A stretch of DNA of 64,000 nt from Nannocystis punicea (GTDB taxonomy: Bacteria > Myxococcota_A > Polyangia > Nannocystales > Nannocystaceae): NCBI RefSeq assembly GCF_026965555.1, contig NZ_CP114040.1, positions 10,204,001 through 10,268,000 on the forward strand, written 5' to 3'. Made by a program: the position numbers and the translations under genes. The notes below the pieces were generated by a model. It searched no databases. It saw only the letters and a list, made by a program, of their open reading frames with translations, and was not told the DNA's origin. Below are positions 62,681-64,000 of the stretch, piece by piece; positions within the stretch are counted from its first letter, which is position 1, and the number at the start of each line of letters is the position of its first letter.

Positions 62681-63646
62681 ATGGCCCCCCCACGAAGGCG
62701 CACGCTCTACCCGGAGATCGAGCCCTACAACGCCGGCTTCTTGCAGGTCAGCGGGCTGCACCGCGTGTACTTCGAGGAGTCGGGCAACCCCGACGGCAAG
62801 CCGGCGGTGTTCCTCCACGGCGGACCAGGCGGCGGCACCGTCCCCGATCAGCGGCGGTTCTTCGACCCCGAGCGCTACCGGATCGTCCTGTTCGACCAGC
62901 GCGGCTGCGGCAAGAGCACCCCGCACGCCGAGCTGCAGGACAACACCACCTGGGACCTCGTCGCCGACATCGAGCGCGTGCGCGAGCACCTCAACGTCCA
63001 GCGCTGGTTGGTGTTCGGCGGCTCGTGGGGCAGCACCCTCGCCCTCGCCTACGCGCAGAAGCACCCGCGACGGGTCACCGAGCTGGTGCTGCGGGGGATC
63101 TTCCTCCTCCGCCGCAGCGAGCTGCGGTGGTTCTACCAGGACGGCGCCAGCGCCCTGTTCCCCGACGCGTGGGAGCGGTTCCTCGCCCCGATCCCCGCGG
63201 CCGAGCGCGGCGACCTGATGAAGGCCTACCACCGCCGGCTCACCAGCGAGGACGCCGCCGTCCGCCTCGAGGCCGCCCGCGCGTGGAGCGTGTGGGAGGC
63301 CAGCACCAGCTACCTGCACGTCAACTCGGAGCAGATCGAGCGCGCCGGCGAGGACGAGTTCAGCCTCGCGTTCGCCCGCATCGAGGCCCACTACTTCGTC
63401 CACCGCGGCTTCCTCGAGCGCGACAACCAGCTGATCGAGAACGTCCCGCGGATCCGCAACATCCCGGCCGTCATCGTCCAGGGCCGCTACGACGTCGTCT
63501 GCCCGCCCCAGAGCGCCTGGGACCTCCACCGCGCCTGGCCCGAGGCCGAGCTGCGGATCGTCGACGACGCCGGCCACTCCGCCTTCGAGCCCGGCATCCT
63601 CCACGAGCTCGTGTCCGCCACCGACCGCTTCGCCGAGCACACCTGA
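62681..63646 (+). CDS. pip: Prolyl aminopeptidase (alpha/beta hydrolase)
   Basis: 321 aa, ATG at 62681. Proline iminopeptidase of family S33: oxyanion FLHGGPGGGTVP, DQRGCGKSTP, nucleophile GGSWGSTLALAYAQ, acid in VQGRYDVVCP, and catalytic His in DDAGHSAFEPG. Length and motif order are typical. It removes N-terminal Pro from peptides. A close paralogue starts 38 bp downstream, the gap being made of 14-bp palindrome units. It is divergent from the DUF4139 gene with a 200-bp shared promoter region. Confidence 0.95.
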   Translation: MAPPRRRTLYPEIEPYNAGFLQVSGLHRVYFEESGNPDGKPAVFLHGGPGGGTVPDQRRFFDPERYRIVLFDQRGCGKSTPHAELQDNTTWDLVADIERVREHLNVQRWLVFGGSWGSTLALAYAQKHPRRVTELVLRGIFLLRRSELRWFYQDGASALFPDAWERFLAPIPAAERGDLMKAYHRRLTSEDAAVRLEAARAWSVWEASTSYLHVNSEQIERAGEDEFSLAFARIEAHYFVHRGFLERDNQLIENVPRIRNIPAVIVQGRYDVVCPPQSAWDLHRAWPEAELRIVDDAGHSAFEPGILHELVSATDRFAEHT

Positions 63647-63690
63647 CCGTTCCGACCTGTCCATAAGAACCTGGGCTTTTCGTCATGACC
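63639..63690. repeat. Four-unit array joining the stop of one pip gene to the start of the next
   Basis: Hexamers at 63641 (ACCTGA, containing the TGA stop), 63655 (ACCTGT), 63669 (ACCTGG) and 63683 (TCATGA, containing the next ATG), all 14 bp apart. The intergenic segment is almost nothing but the array. Confidence 0.8.
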
Positions 63691-64000
63691 GTTCGACCAG
63701 CTCACTCCGCCCCGCACCGTCAGGACCCGCTGTCGGGCCTGTATCCGCCGATCGACCCGTTCCACTTCGGCCGGCTGCAGGTGCCGGGCGGGCACGACCT
63801 CTACTTCGAGCAGTCGGGCAACCGGGCCGGCAAGCCGGTGGTGTTCCTGCACGGCGGGCCGGGCGGCGGCACCGACCCCAAGCACCGGCGCTTCTTCGAC
63901 CCGGCGCGCTACCGCATCATCCTGTTCGACCAGCGCGGCTGCGGCCAGAGCGAGCCGTTCGCCTCGCTGGACGACAACACCACCTGGGACCTGGTCGACG
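63685..64000 (+). CDS. pip: Second prolyl aminopeptidase (C-terminally cut by window)
   Basis: Starts at the ATG at 63685 and runs off the right edge; 105 codons visible. FDPARYRIILFDQRGCGQSEP and HGGPGGGTDP match the upstream pip. It is probably a tandem paralogue from local duplication; the N-terminal 15 residues differ. Confidence 0.9.
   Translation, partial: MTVRPAHSAPHRQDPLSGLYPPIDPFHFGRLQVPGGHDLYFEQSGNRAGKPVVFLHGGPGGGTDPKHRRFFDPARYRIILFDQRGCGQSEPFASLDDNTTWDLVD

Noticed and set aside
56445..63218. Plus-strand open frame of more than 2,200 codons opposite the kinase-STAND-FGE and DUF4139 genes
   Set aside because: Same antisense artefact; the minus-strand genes have catalytic motifs, and the frame's product has only low-complexity sequence.

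Overview
The window is a very GC-rich chromosomal segment of a deltaproteobacterial (myxobacterial) type. The evidence is three Hanks-type Ser/Thr kinases, two secreted proteins ending in a MYXO-CTERM-like tail (Cys-Gly-Cys, membrane segment, Arg cluster), many lipoproteins, a Myxococcus Cys-rich repeat, and an alternative complex III. The ADYC-domain protein and overall style would fit the Nannocystineae, but the genus cannot be fixed from the sequence alone.

Region 1 (1-18.5 kb, all minus strand) is an aerobic respiration block. Transcribed leftwards, it holds a Cys-rich membrane protein, ctaB, an SCO copper chaperone and a lipoprotein cytochrome c. After a 450-bp gap come actABCDEF (quinol:electron acceptor oxidoreductase), an Ala/Pro-rich membrane protein, a second SCO, ctaC, ctaD, ctaE, ctaF, then moaA, ccmE and the start of ccmF. 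Together these would oxidise quinol, pass electrons through haem c to an A2-type caa3 oxidase, assemble CuA and haem, and mature the c-type cytochromes.

Region 2 (18.5-36.1 kb) holds a coupled hydrolase / rhomboid / TPR-kinase operon, a DUF2330 MYXO-CTERM protein, a lipoprotein and kinase pair transcribed divergently, and a four-gene thiol-redox cluster. That cluster has three proteins with two, three and two DsbA-like domains plus a TlpA-like thioredoxin. A secreted small protein follows.

Region 3 (36.2-45.9 kb) has divergent tRNA-Gly(GCC) and tRNA-Asn(GTT), a MYXO-CTERM protein, a frameshifted gene remnant, an RDD protein, a LigB-type dioxygenase, an IS5-like element, a fused type I methylase/specificity gene without HsdR, an F420/NADP-type reductase and a Cys-rich lipoprotein. 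The IS element sits precisely on a CTAG that supplies stop codons to its neighbours.

Region 4 (46.5-53.4 kb) is a compact plus-strand set: two DUF4178 zinc-ribbon proteins, a 61-aa membrane microprotein, a membrane-anchored aminopropyltransferase-like enzyme, a Tat-type FAD amine-oxidase-like lipoprotein and a hypothetical protein. It looks like a polyamine-type envelope modification system.

Region 5 (53.6-64 kb) has a haloalkane-dehalogenase-like hydrolase, an ADYC lipoprotein with pentapeptide repeats, a kinase-STAND-FGE signalling protein, a DUF4139 lipoprotein and two tandem prolyl aminopeptidases.

Overlaid on regions 2-5 is a dispersed repeat family that standard features do not explain: short arrays of a 10-bp palindrome (consensus GGACATGTCC) plus four variable bases, repeating strictly every 14 bp. 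I placed more than 30 arrays between 17.9 and 63.7 kb. They cluster right after stop codons, bridge stop and start codons, and also lie inside reading frames. I saw none in the cox/act block.
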